Numbered from the stretch's first letter, positions 7,803 through 16,583 are shown. The stretch: 64,000 bases of DNA from Alphaproteobacteria bacterium (GCA_017302165.1 JAFLCW010000003.1:124001-188000), one strand, 5' to 3'. The notes: generated by a model from the letters alone, not told the origin. Numbers and translations are program-made.

Positions 7803-8663
7803 TTATTGTGCAATTTTCCTATAAGGTAATTCAACATGCTTACTGTAAAAGAGAACTTCTGAACCTGATGGGCTTGTGTGGGAAATGCTATAACGAAGAT
7901 TATAAACAGCTTTGTTTTTTAGATCGTATATCTCGTTGATTTCCTGCGCGTTATCATAGGTAACTATCCAGTGCTTTAAAGGACTTTTCTTAATGGCGTT
8001 GGCTACCTTCACATGGTCATCATGACCATAAAAACTAGTGTACAGTCTCTTTCCCTGTACATAGTAGGGAGGATCGAGAAAGACTAAACCTTTAGATTTT
8101 TTATTCGGGATGGTTTGTGTGATGAATTTGAGAGCGTCTTGTCTGTATATCTTGATTTGCTTCGAGTGATTGGCAATAAGGTTTATTCTTCGAACAAGCT
8201 CTTCTTTATTGTATCTTGCATTGATCTTGTAATTGCCAGTTTGATCGTTCCCGCCAATTACTCCTGCATTTATAACGCCTGATCTGTTTGTTCTATTTAG
8301 AAAGAAAGTTGAAAAGCCCAAATCAAGATAATCATAGTCGTCTTTCTTTTCTTGGATAAGTTTCTGCTTTTTCCATTCCTTCATGTTTACGGGTGTGTCC
8401 CATATCCGTTTAATAAATTCGTCTGTTTCACGAAGTGCCGCATACCAAAAGCTGTATATAGACTTGTCAAAGTCGTTTATATGAATTTCTGAAACGTAAT
8501 CCTCAATCAAAAGTCCTAGAGCAATGCTTGCGCCTCCTGCATAGGGTTCGCTGTAACTGCCACCATCTAAACCATTGTGCACAATTAAATCTTTAACAAA
8601 CTGAAATAATTTTCCCTTGCCTCCCGGATAACGTAAGGGGGAGTAATGCGTGTTCCCGTTCAT
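7803..8663 (-). CDS. D12-class N6-adenine DNA methyltransferase (Dam family)
   Basis: It transfers methyl from S-adenosylmethionine to adenine N6 in DNA. The 286-residue protein has the Dam-family order: RYPGGKGKL (11-19, next to the SAM site), PYAGGAS (40-46, motif I), FLNRTNRSG (121-129), then catalytic DPPY at 197-200. Target sequence is not readable. Its start overlaps the stop of the ParB-like gene by one base (TAATG), so the two are translationally coupled. It could protect the element's host from the partner protein, act in regulation, or mask the element from restriction. Confidence 0.88.
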   Translation of the reverse strand: MNGNTHYSPLRYPGGKGKLFQFVKDLIVHNGLDGGSYSEPYAGGASIALGLLIEDYVSEIHINDFDKSIYSFWYAALRETDEFIKRIWDTPVNMKEWKKQKLIQEKKDDYDYLDLGFSTFFLNRTNRSGVINAGVIGGNDQTGNYKINARYNKEELVRRINLIANHSKQIKIYRQDALKFITQTIPNKKSKGLVFLDPPYYVQGKRLYTSFYGHDDHVKVANAIKKSPLKHWIVTYDNAQEINEIYDLKNKAVYNLRYSISHTSPSGSEVLFYSKHVELPYRKIAQ

Positions 8664-10054
8664 TAGGCTGCCTTTTTGTTTTTGGCTATAAGGGAATCAA
8701 GCAGAGACAAAATAAATGGCTCCAGCGTGGTAAAATCTCCTCGTAACTGGTATGCAGATTTTGAGTGGTATGTTCCCGAATGTTTATTTAAATTTCCTGT
8801 TTCAGAAATATCTTTCAATGGTTTTGCAAAGTCTTTTTTCTGAATTTTTGTGTAACCCATGTTATTCATATAAGAGCCAAGAAAACTATCGAAGGACGTT
8901 CCTTCTTTTTTGCCCATGAGCGCGCTCAAGCTCTCGAAGAAACTCCACGCCCCTGCATAAAGTAGCTGTGGATGCTGATAGAGCGATACAGTACAAAGAG
9001 ACTTATAAAGCCCTATTAACTTTTGAGACTTTAACTCAGATAATTTTTTAGTAAGACCATCTGATTGTTCTATACCGTAGCTTTTTTTGTCTTTTGGAGG
9101 TGATGTTGCTACACTTGTACTTGTACCCGTTGTAACAGCAGTGGTAGTTCCCACCCCTCCACTATTAACTGCGCTAGTTCCTGTCCCGGATCTTGTCCCA
9201 GTTGGTGTTCCAGCGGGAGGTTGAGCACGTGCATTGTCAGGAGATAAAGCAAATTGGCTAATGTACTCATCGACAGACTCTTTATCCGCATACTTTCCAC
9301 TACGAGACAGACTAAGGTCTTTATCTTTCATTGCAGTTAAGAAGCGATTCACCTTATCAATAGCATCTTTAAGTAACTTTTTGTCTGCGCTGGTTTTTAT
9401 GCGTTGGTTTCTATCAGAAAAGAGGCTTCGTGATATTACTCCCTTGTCCAAGGCTGATTTAAAAATCCTACGAAAAACCTCATGTGAATAATCGGTGGAG
9501 TCTATAAAATCTGTCCATATAGGATACTTGTTTTCTGTTTCAAGAAGCAAGGCAAGAGAGTACCAATCATTACCTTCCTCTACTTGCTGATCGTATCTAA
9601 AACGTGCAGCACCATATGCACTCCAACCTATTCTTGACTTACCTTGACCAGCCGCATGACGCTCATAGACGGTTTTGAAAATTAACTGCTTATCGCTTGA
9701 TACCTGCGCCTGAATATCTGAAAAATCAACTTTGTGCTGCAAAAGTAATTTCTCAGCATGATCCCTAATAGCCTCAGTAGGTGAGTATTTTTGGGGGTTG
9801 CTCAAAACTTTTAATGCCGCTAAACGACGATTACCATCTAGCACAATGTTTTTACCCTTATGCTGGTAGACGAGCAACAGCTCACCGAGATCATCCTCTG
9901 CAACGCTGGTAATCAAATTTTTAAAATTTTGTTGGCTCGCTAAGAAAATTTTTTCAATACATGCCTTCTGATTGGGAGCTGCTTTAAACCGATAGTTGTC
10001 TTCATCTAGTAAAAGCTCATCAACTTTGAAAGGTTCTATTTTTTTAAAGCGCAT
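8663..10054 (-). CDS. ParB-fold protein with HEPN-like C-terminal domain
   Basis: This 463-residue protein has three parts. Residues 1-100 look like a ParB/Srx N-terminal domain, with the CTP/nucleotide-site-like motif DGNRRLAALK at 73-82. A helical middle follows to about 270, then a Gly/Thr/Ser-rich linker (about 275-330). The C-terminal 130 residues are helical and end with NLNKHSGTYH near 421-430 and a TTLEPFILSLL helix. That arrangement resembles the terminal N-x-x-H helices of HEPN domains seen at the end of some ParB-fold proteins. The HEPN assignment is inference. It is not a chromosome-partition ParB: there is no ParA or parS-binding HTH. It is coupled to the methyltransferase by a one-base overlap. 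A role in defence or element maintenance is plausible but unproven. Confidence 0.65.
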   Translation of the reverse strand: MRFKKIEPFKVDELLLDEDNYRFKAAPNQKACIEKIFLASQQNFKNLITSVAEDDLGELLLVYQHKGKNIVLDGNRRLAALKVLSNPQKYSPTEAIRDHAEKLLLQHKVDFSDIQAQVSSDKQLIFKTVYERHAAGQGKSRIGWSAYGAARFRYDQQVEEGNDWYSLALLLETENKYPIWTDFIDSTDYSHEVFRRIFKSALDKGVISRSLFSDRNQRIKTSADKKLLKDAIDKVNRFLTAMKDKDLSLSRSGKYADKESVDEYISQFALSPDNARAQPPAGTPTGTRSGTGTSAVNSGGVGTTTAVTTGTSTSVATSPPKDKKSYGIEQSDGLTKKLSELKSQKLIGLYKSLCTVSLYQHPQLLYAGAWSFFESLSALMGKKEGTSFDSFLGSYMNNMGYTKIQKKDFAKPLKDISETGNLNKHSGTYHSKSAYQLRGDFTTLEPFILSLLDSLIAKNKKAA

Positions 10055-10690
10055 ATCTTGTCCCCGCCCCGGCGAATAAAGTTTTTGTGTAATTTACGAT
10101 CATATTATTTTCCATTTTAATCACAAATATGGATGAGAATACATGCACCTCGTCCCATTATCCCAAAAATCCGGCCTGAATTTTCGAGAGGGCTTTTATA
10201 TTAGCTAACGCGAATCTTTCCCCCGTGGGCATGCCGGATTGTGGCGGGGCATGGTCAGGGTAGGGAGATAATCGGTTTTCATATAGCAATATCCGTAATG
10301 CCGTTTCCGACTCAATACAGCTTCATAGAGCGCGGTCTGGACGTAAGATGGTATCACCCTAGCGGAGCAACGCCGGACTCGCCAGTGATTCTCCTAGACG
10401 AAAATAGGGCTATCTGTAATTCGCTTGCTTTGTAGTACGAACAAGGCAACCCAAAATCTAATTGTTACCTTATATAGAACCATGGGCCTGTCCGAGAATG
10501 GCCTCATTATGTAGTGAGAGCGCACCCATTCGTGCGGCACATCTATCTGTTTTGCTTGTGCCGTATTTCTTGCCGCTTGCTACACTCTCGCTACACTTCT
10601 GATGCCCCCGCCGGAAATTTGGCTTGATGTTCAAAAATCATCTGTGCTATATAAGGCACAGAGAACAGGTTGTTTTCACTACGTTTTTTG
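10055..10690. other. Non-coding right part of the element
   Basis: About 640 bases separate the ParB-like gene from attR. A GTG-started frame of 64 codons (10241-10435, +) is open but has no ribosome site and no recognisable features, so I do not call it a gene. The integrase arm-type pair at 10579-10595 lies here. Otherwise I see only weak short stems and the promoter region of the ParB-like gene. Confidence 0.5.
10579..10595 (+). repeat. GCTACA pair, probable integrase arm site (right)
   Basis: GCTACA at 10579-10584 and 10590-10595 has the same 11-base periodicity and orientation as the pair at 4929/4940, and both pairs are preceded by GCTT. Position about 160 bases inside attR fits an arm-type site. 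Confidence 0.55.
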
Positions 10691-10754
10691 ATTAAAAAGC
10701 GGTAGAGCAAAGGCCGATAAGACCGACTGTAAGGAGGTCGTGAGGCCGCCAAAT

Positions 10755-10807
10755 CTTGCTCGACACGCAAGGGGTCACAAGTTCGATCCTTGTACCGCCC
10801 ACCATTT
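10755..10807 (+). repeat. attR: right direct repeat (tRNA-Val 3' end)
   Basis: This is a copy of the tRNA-Val 3' part with T-arm ACAAG-TTCGATC-CTTGT instead of ACAGG-TTCAATC-CCTGT. It is the displaced original chromosomal 3' end. A second tRNA-like scrap, AGCGGTAGAGCA (10698-10709), identical to the D-arm bases of the intact tRNA, sits about 45 bases upstream. Confidence 0.88.
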
Positions 10808-10872
10808 CTTTCAGCACTTTTTTATATGAACGTTTCCTATGACGATCTAAAAAAGAAACAGAGGTTAAGATA

Positions 10873-11436
10873 ATGACACACAGCATCACTTATATTTCAC
10901 CTGCGATTGCCCAAAACTGGCTGGATCAAAAAGAAGCGGTCATGATTGATGTGCGAGAACCTTCGGAATTCAATGATGAACACATCAAAGGTGCGATCTT
11001 AAACCCCTTGAATCAATTTCAACCAGACGATGTTAAAAAAGCGGCGGGAAGCCGTAAAATTATTTTCCAATGCCGAAGTGGTAAACGCGCCAGCATGGCC
11101 ATTGAAAAATTTATCTCGGCTTGTCCCGATATCTCACCGGATCGTATCTTCTCCCTTGAAGGATCAATCATGGGATGGAAAGAGGCTGGCATGCCCACCC
11201 TTAAGCCTCAGCCCGTGTCACTGGATCGCCAGATATTCATGATTGCGGGCATGGTCACCTTGGTGGGTGCCGGGCTATCTGCGTTTGTCTCCCCTGCTTT
11301 TATTGTTATTCCGGCCTTAACGGGTGTCGGGCTTTTTCTATCCGGTGCGACGGGCGTTTGTTTGCTTAAAAAAATGCTGATGAAACTTCCGTATAACCAG
11401 CCTAAAGAACCTGCCAATTTCTGCGCGATACGTTGA
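10873..11436 (+). CDS. Rhodanese-domain membrane protein
   Basis: Residues 1-105 are a rhodanese domain, with the DVREPSEF signature and active-site loop QCRSGKRAS (catalytic C67), for sulfur transfer. The C-terminal 70 residues hold two hydrophobic segments (DUF2892-like), so the rhodanese domain is tethered to the inner membrane. The gene follows the right end of the integrative element by 65 bases. GAGGTTAAG upstream of the ATG serves as ribosome site. The sulfur donor and acceptor are unknown. Confidence 0.85.
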   Translation: MTHSITYISPAIAQNWLDQKEAVMIDVREPSEFNDEHIKGAILNPLNQFQPDDVKKAAGSRKIIFQCRSGKRASMAIEKFISACPDISPDRIFSLEGSIMGWKEAGMPTLKPQPVSLDRQIFMIAGMVTLVGAGLSAFVSPAFIVIPALTGVGLFLSGATGVCLLKKMLMKLPYNQPKEPANFCAIR

Positions 11437-11604
11437 TACACACCCAAATCAATCAAATTTTATGAAAATTTGAACAGAAAAACCGTGCCGTGCCCCCCAG
11501 AAGTGCGGTATAATAAATTATTGATGTTTGTCGTGTATCTTTGTTCCTGAAGGTACTTTCTTCCCCTACGTTTCCGTCAGTTTCTTATACATCAGGGTAT
11601 ATAT

Positions 11605-12165
11605 ATGAAAATATTTTTCTGGGTCGTTTTTATAGTCTTCGGGTGTTTACCGGCGGCACACGCGCAGGATTTATTACCGCCCGTCGCCCCTGCCATGGGC
11701 GGGGTCACCGAAACATCCCTGCCCCCCGACACAGACAGCATGATCCGTTTAACCCCGGATAAATCAGAACTGGTTCGGTTAGATCAAGACGCTGTCAGCG
11801 TTGTCGTGGGAAATCCCACCCATTTAAGTGTGCTTCTGGATACGCCTCGATTATTGATATTGGTGCCCAAGGCACCTGGTGCGACCTCCTTCTCGGTGCT
11901 GGACGGTAAAGGCCAGGTCATTATGCAACGGCACGCCATTGTGGCGGCACCTAAGGAAAAATATGTTCGCATCCGCCGGAGTTGCAGTGGTGCCAATAAC
12001 TCGGGCGATTGCCGGCAGACCAGTGTTTATTTTTGCCCTGATATATGCCATGAAGTAGATGTGACCCAGTTGCAGGAAACCCCAGTTTCAGCGACGGGCA
12101 CAACGGAAGAAGCCCCCACAGGGACCGTCACCGCGCCAGTCGGCGAAGGTACGGCGGTCGAATAA
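11605..12165 (+). CDS. Tad locus periplasmic protein with pilus-assembly N-terminal domain
   Basis: The 186-residue protein has a signal peptide (FFWVVFIVFGCLPAAHAQ). The domain at about 50-115, with SELVRLDQDAVSVVVGNP and HLSVLLDTPRLLILVPKAPG, matches the N-terminal domain of type II/III secretins and CpaC (compare the same domain in cpaC at 18539-19984). The rest is a Cys-containing tail (four Cys around 128-145) and a Thr/Glu-rich end. It lacks a secretin channel domain, so it is probably a periplasmic accessory to the pilus secretin. It is followed by tadD with a 43-base gap. Confidence 0.75.
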   Translation: MKIFFWVVFIVFGCLPAAHAQDLLPPVAPAMGGVTETSLPPDTDSMIRLTPDKSELVRLDQDAVSVVVGNPTHLSVLLDTPRLLILVPKAPGATSFSVLDGKGQVIMQRHAIVAAPKEKYVRIRRSCSGANNSGDCRQTSVYFCPDICHEVDVTQLQETPVSATGTTEEAPTGTVTAPVGEGTAVE

Positions 12166-12208
12166 TTCCTTCTGACGTCTTTGATTTTTATTGGCAAAGG
12201 CTTTTGGC

Positions 12209-13081
12209 ATGACCTCTCTTGATTTCAAACCCTTTCTTATAGGGACGATGATGGTGTCCGCTCTGGCGTTAGGGGCGTGTAGCACCACGACGCCCTCAAC
12301 TGGCACCAAGCCCGTCTCCTCTGTGTCCACATCCGGGACGGAAGACCCCGCAAAATCAACCGTGCAAAACACAATCGACACCGCCCTTGAACAAGCGATC
12401 GTTGATGCAGAATCACGGGGTAACAAACAGGAAAGCCTGACCCTGCTGGATCAAATATCCAAACGTAATCCCAATGACCCGATGGTGGCCGCACGCTTCG
12501 CCAGAGCCCTGCGGGAAGATGAACAGTTAAAACGGGCACGCCAAGTGCTTTCTCCGTTTATATCGGGCAAGAATGCACATCCGGAAACCTTGACGGAAAT
12601 GTCGATGGTTAATCTGGGTATGGGCGAATACAGCAATGCCATCACGAATGCACAGCGCAGTATTGATCTTGACCCAAAACAAGGACGCGCTTTTCTGGCC
12701 TTGGGCACCGCGCTTGACGCGCAGGGGGATCATGCCGGTGCCGAAAAAGCCTTTCGTCAGGGATTAAACATCTGGAAGGGTGATCCGGCGCCTATTTTAA
12801 ACAATCTTGCACTTAATCTCGCCGCGCAAGGCAATATCGACGAAGCCTTGAATGTGCTTGACCGCGCACGCAAGCTGTCGCCCGGCCGCATGGAAATTGA
12901 ACGTAACTACCGGATCATTTCCACTTTGAACGAAGGACAGATCAAGAAAAAGCCAACGGCGACACCGGCGTCTTCGACTCCAGATAAAAAACCGGCGACT
13001 GCCCCGGCCAAGCCTTCGGCGGAAAAACCTGCCGTAAAGCCCCCGGCTGATAAGGTCACAAACGAAAAACCAAAAATGTAG
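12209..13081 (+). CDS. tadD: TadD-like TPR lipoprotein
   Basis: From the ATG at 12209 (AAAGG eight bases upstream; a TTG at 12191 is less likely) the product is 290 residues. A lipobox ALGAC directs lipidation. Four to five tetratricopeptide repeats span about 65-240 (NPNDPMVAARFARAL, YSNAITNAQRSIDLDPKQ, HAGAEKAFRQGL, IDEALNVLDRARKLSP). The C-terminus is Pro/Lys/Ala-rich and disordered. TadD-type lipoproteins help assemble the outer-membrane pilus secretin. It faces the main tad operon, and a terminator follows the stop. Confidence 0.85.
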   Translation: MTSLDFKPFLIGTMMVSALALGACSTTTPSTGTKPVSSVSTSGTEDPAKSTVQNTIDTALEQAIVDAESRGNKQESLTLLDQISKRNPNDPMVAARFARALREDEQLKRARQVLSPFISGKNAHPETLTEMSMVNLGMGEYSNAITNAQRSIDLDPKQGRAFLALGTALDAQGDHAGAEKAFRQGLNIWKGDPAPILNNLALNLAAQGNIDEALNVLDRARKLSPGRMEIERNYRIISTLNEGQIKKKPTATPASSTPDKKPATAPAKPSAEKPAVKPPADKVTNEKPKM

Positions 13082-13106
13082 GATGATATTAATGGATATC
13101 CTATTT

Positions 13107-13134
13107 AAAGGGGCGCGTATGCGCCTCTTTTTTT
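13107..13134 (+). terminator. Rho-independent terminator after tadD
   Basis: AGGGGCGC (13109-13116) pairs with GCGCCTCT (13121-13128, one G-U) around a GTAT loop and is followed by a T run. It lies between the convergent tadD and tadC genes, its tail touching the tadC stop. Confidence 0.8.
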
Positions 13135-14086
13135 ATCCACCGACACCGGCGGCGGACGCCGAGATTCCGGCTGGACCTAAAATCACGATAAACAAGGCGG
13201 GTAAGAAAAATAAAATCATGGGCACCGTTAATTTAGGTGGCAGAGAAGCCGCTTTCTGCTCAGCGTTTGACATGCGGACATCCCGAAGTTCGTCAGCCAT
13301 CACACGAAGAGCTTGCGAGACCGACGTCCCATATTGCTCAGCTTGAATAAGCGCCGTTGCAAACGATTTACCGTACCCACCCACACGTTTACCAAAATCA
13401 CCGAGTGCCGCCCGGCGGTCACTCAACATCGCCATTTCGGCACTTAATATCCCCAGTTCCTCCGCTAGCACAGGGGACTGTTCGGCAATTTCATGGGCTA
13501 CACGCTCGACGGTCTGCTCCAGTCCAATACCGCCCTGAACGCAAATCAACATGATATCCAATGCGTCCGGGAAGGTGAAATTCAATTCCTCAATCCGCTT
13601 CATCGCCTGATTTTTAACAATGATTTTGGGTAAATAATATCCCGACAACATCGTACATCCCAGCACCAGCATTTGTACGACGCTGGAAACCTCTTTATCT
13701 CCTTTGCTTAACACCAACATGGCAAACCCTGTTAGTACTAAGGGCAACGTAATCTGTGCCAAAATAAATTTAATCGGTGCCTTAGGATCACGGATACCTG
13801 CTTGAAGTAATTGCTCCCGAATGCCCTCACCCATTTCACCAAACATTTTCTGAATTTTAAAAAATGTGGCGACTGACTCTCTGGCTGACAGGGCTTTTTG
13901 ACCTTTTTTATCAAGACTATCTTTTGTCTGTTGGTATAAATCCTGACGACGTTTTTCAATGATGGATTTAAACCGTTCCTTTTTCTGAGATCTATTCAAC
14001 AAAGGCAAGACAAACGCCGCAAAGGATAAGGCCGCACCTAGGGCACTTCCGATGATAATCAACATATCTGTGCTGATACCGAACAT
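13133..14086 (-). CDS. tadC: TadC pilus inner-membrane platform protein
   Basis: The 317-residue protein has a T2SS-F (GspF-like) domain (FTFPDALDIMLICVQGGIGLEQTVERVA ... VSQALRVMADELRDVRM, quoted in parts) and hydrophobic segments near 8-28, 120-165 and the C-terminus. TadB and TadC form the membrane platform that couples the TadA ATPase to pilin extrusion. It is the last gene of the minus-strand operon, eight bases after tadB. Confidence 0.92.
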   Translation of the reverse strand: MFGISTDMLIIIGSALGAALSFAAFVLPLLNRSQKKERFKSIIEKRRQDLYQQTKDSLDKKGQKALSARESVATFFKIQKMFGEMGEGIREQLLQAGIRDPKAPIKFILAQITLPLVLTGFAMLVLSKGDKEVSSVVQMLVLGCTMLSGYYLPKIIVKNQAMKRIEELNFTFPDALDIMLICVQGGIGLEQTVERVAHEIAEQSPVLAEELGILSAEMAMLSDRRAALGDFGKRVGGYGKSFATALIQAEQYGTSVSQALRVMADELRDVRMSNAEQKAASLPPKLTVPMILFFLPALFIVILGPAGISASAAGVGG

Positions 14087-14094
14087 CGTCTATC

Positions 14095-15066
14095 CTAAAC
14101 CTTAAAGTTAATCATTTGGCGCATGACGAGAATACCAATACCCATCCAAATTACCGCACCCGTTAACAGCATTTTTCCTGTGGGCGTTGTAAACAGCAAA
14201 ATAATGTAGTCATAATTTACAAAGTAAAGACCCGTCGCCACCAGATTAGGCAGGGCACCAATAATCATGGCAGATGCTTTGGCTTCGGATGACAAGGCTT
14301 GTACTTTTCGCTTTAATCTAAATCTGGCACGTATCAGGGCGGCCAAATTTTCAAGGACGTCCGATAAAGATGATCCCGTCTGGGATTGAATGGAAACAGC
14401 CGTCGCAAACATACCCATTTCAGGTATAGGAATGCGCCGCGCCGCCGATAAAACCGCTTCAGAGAGAGAGACACCGATCTTTTGTTGATCAAAAATACGT
14501 CCCATTTCTTCACCTACGGGACCTGAATATTCGCGGGCAACCATTTTAATGGCTTCAGAAACCGGCATACCCGCTCGAAGCAGGCGAGTCATGGCGTCCA
14601 GACTATCAGCAAAGTCATCCAGAAATTTTTTCTGGCGTGATGACGCCATCATCGAAAGAACGAGGCGTGGTAACCCTAGTAACCCGATAACACCGATAAA
14701 AAGGGTGACCAGCAAGGACATATCAAAAATATAAGCTGTGAGGACGCTGAATACACAGGAAATGACGGAAAAAACCCAGAATTTTCCTTCCGATATCTCA
14801 AGTCCTGCCTGTGTGATACGATCTTTGAGTGTTACTTCTCCTTTTTTTCTTTTTTTTGTTTCGTTTTCGTCACCCGTTCCTTTCAGTTTTTTAGCAATTT
14901 CAGCTCGGCGCTGATTAGGGTCTCCCTTACGGGTTCGTTCTGCCGGGCTGACCCCCACAACCTGCATCAAACGTTGTTTTTTTTCTGACTGGGCATTGAT
15001 ATAGATAAAAATGCCCATGCCCAGAACAATAAATGTAATCAAGCCGATGAGAATAAAGGTCAGCAT
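14095..15066 (-). CDS. tadB: TadB pilus inner-membrane platform protein
   Basis: The 323-residue GspF-domain protein has an N-terminal membrane segment (LTFILIGLITFIVLGMGIFI), a basic cytoplasmic loop, paired segments at about 115-155, the F-domain core (FADSLDAMTRLLRAGMPVSEA), and two C-terminal membrane segments. Its start overlaps the tadA stop by one base (TAATG), implying coupled translation and matched stoichiometry. Confidence 0.92.
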   Translation of the reverse strand: MLTFILIGLITFIVLGMGIFIYINAQSEKKQRLMQVVGVSPAERTRKGDPNQRRAEIAKKLKGTGDENETKKRKKGEVTLKDRITQAGLEISEGKFWVFSVISCVFSVLTAYIFDMSLLVTLFIGVIGLLGLPRLVLSMMASSRQKKFLDDFADSLDAMTRLLRAGMPVSEAIKMVAREYSGPVGEEMGRIFDQQKIGVSLSEAVLSAARRIPIPEMGMFATAVSIQSQTGSSLSDVLENLAALIRARFRLKRKVQALSSEAKASAMIIGALPNLVATGLYFVNYDYIILLFTTPTGKMLLTGAVIWMGIGILVMRQMINFKV

Positions 15067-16580
15067 TAATCAAACGCCTCTTCCATCGCGTCCAAAACCA
15101 TGCGCTCAACGCCAAATTGGCGGGCTTTATCCCAGAATTTAGGACGCATCCCGGATGATTTAAGACGGGTGATCAGTTTACCTGTCTCATCTTCACCCTC
15201 GATTTCCAGCTTAAAGAGATCCTGCATGGTGACAACGTCCCCTTCCATGCCTGTGATCTCTGAAATATGGGTGACCTTACGTGATCCATCACGCAGACGT
15301 TGTACCTGTAGAATTACATTCACCGCAGAGGCAATCTGTTCCTTGACGGCTTGTTGTGGCAGGTTAAGCCCCCCCATCGCAATCATGTTTTCCATACGGG
15401 AGATGGCTTCTCTGGGGTTATTGGCGTGCACCGTTCCCATGGAACCATCGTGGCCTGTATTCATGGCCTGCAGTAGATCAAAAGCTTCGGGGCCTCGAAC
15501 CTCCCCCACGATAATTCTTTCAGGACGCATCCGAAGACAGTTTTTGACCAAATCCCGCATCGTAATTTCACCGACCCCTTCTAAATTGGGCGGGCGTGTT
15601 TCAAGACGTACGACATGGGGTTGCTGGAGTTGAAGTTCACACGCATCCTCGCAGGTGATAATGCGTTCACCGGGTTCAATATACCGGGTCAGACAATTCA
15701 GCATGGTTGTTTTGCCAGATCCGGTTCCCCCAGAAACCAGTACATTCACCCGGCAACGACCGACTGCCATAATCAGTTTCGCGGCACTGGGGGTCATCGC
15801 CCCAAATTCCAACAATTTTTCGAGCGTCAATTTATCTTTTTTAAATTTTCGAATGGTCAAGCAGGCTCCATCCACTGCCAGCGGCGGGATAATGGCATTC
15901 ACACGAGAGCCATCAGGCAGACGCGCATCGCATATAGGGGACGATTCATCGACCCTGCGGCCAATCGCGCCTACAATGCGTTGGGCGATTGTCGTCAAAT
16001 GCTGATTATCCCGGAATTTTATTTTTGTTTTTTCGATCTTACCTTTGACTTCAATATAAGTAATATCAGGACCATTAATCATGATATCGGCGATATCATC
16101 ACGTTCCAAAAGTTCTTCCAAAGGGCCAAAGCCCAACATATCATCGGAACATTCTTTAGATATTTTTGACAATTCTGCCGGCGTGACATCCAGATTCCGA
16201 AAGCGGGCAATTTCTTCAACGGCGGATTTAACTTCAGATCTGGCTTCTTCGGCCTTCATACGCGCCAAAGCCTTGAGGTCAATCCCGTCCCTGAGGTCAA
16301 GCCATATACGGTTGCGGGCACGTTGAAGCCGCAGGGTTGTCATCGGGTCGGCGTGTTCTGCCTCTTCGGCCGTAGGCTCCGCCCCCATGAACATACCATC
16401 ATCAAAGGTCGTAGCTTTTTTTTCCTTGGGTACAACAGGCACCGATTTTTCTACCTTAGCAACCTTAACCTCAGAAACAGGTGATGTTTTGACGTCAGCG
16501 ACATTTGCCGCCTCTGGCTTGGGCGGCGGAGAAGATGATGCTGAGGGTGGAAGACCACCAGATGATTTTTTTCCAAACAT
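15066..16580 (-). CDS. tadA: TadA/CpaF pilus secretion ATPase
   Basis: This is the motor ATPase of the Tad pilus (504 residues). A Pro/Ser/Lys-rich N-terminus (1-60) precedes the CpaF N-domain. The ATPase core has Walker A GGTGSGKTT at 284-292, the Asp box in TCEDACELQL, Walker B region RPERIIVGEVRG and the His box (GHDGSMGTVHAN). It is a cytoplasmic hexamer docking on TadB/TadC. It follows cpaE by three bases. Confidence 0.96.
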   Translation of the reverse strand: MFGKKSSGGLPPSASSSPPPKPEAANVADVKTSPVSEVKVAKVEKSVPVVPKEKKATTFDDGMFMGAEPTAEEAEHADPMTTLRLQRARNRIWLDLRDGIDLKALARMKAEEARSEVKSAVEEIARFRNLDVTPAELSKISKECSDDMLGFGPLEELLERDDIADIMINGPDITYIEVKGKIEKTKIKFRDNQHLTTIAQRIVGAIGRRVDESSPICDARLPDGSRVNAIIPPLAVDGACLTIRKFKKDKLTLEKLLEFGAMTPSAAKLIMAVGRCRVNVLVSGGTGSGKTTMLNCLTRYIEPGERIITCEDACELQLQQPHVVRLETRPPNLEGVGEITMRDLVKNCLRMRPERIIVGEVRGPEAFDLLQAMNTGHDGSMGTVHANNPREAISRMENMIAMGGLNLPQQAVKEQIASAVNVILQVQRLRDGSRKVTHISEITGMEGDVVTMQDLFKLEIEGEDETGKLITRLKSSGMRPKFWDKARQFGVERMVLDAMEEAFD

Positions 16581-16583
16581 TTT

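Larger units (their letters stand above)
4861..10807 (+). mobile_element. Integrative element in tRNA-Val (about 5.9 kb)
   Basis: The element is defined by the tRNA 3'-end repeats at both ends, a tyrosine integrase next to attL, arm-type GCTACA repeats inside both ends, and visibly higher AT content than the flanks. Cargo comprises a hairpin-chain RNA, a membrane protein, a small basic protein, a ParB-fold/HEPN-like protein and a DNA adenine methyltransferase. No replication, capsid or conjugation genes are visible, so it is a small defective or mobilisable island or satellite rather than a phage. Confidence 0.85.

Noticed and set aside
8663-10054. Chromosome- or plasmid-partition ParB
   Set aside because: No ParA partner, no parS-like sites and no typical central HTH; the C-terminus looks HEPN-like instead.
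10241-10435. 64-codon GTG frame as a gene
   Set aside because: No ribosome site, no family features, and the region is otherwise non-coding.
5955-10807. Retron, prophage or CRISPR in the element
   Set aside because: No reverse transcriptase, phage structural gene or spaced repeats are present; the hairpin RNA alone is not enough.
10692-10889. Minus-strand frame of 65 codons across attR
   Set aside because: It reads through tRNA remnant sequence (GGTRIELVTP type), a known artefact of tRNA-derived repeats.
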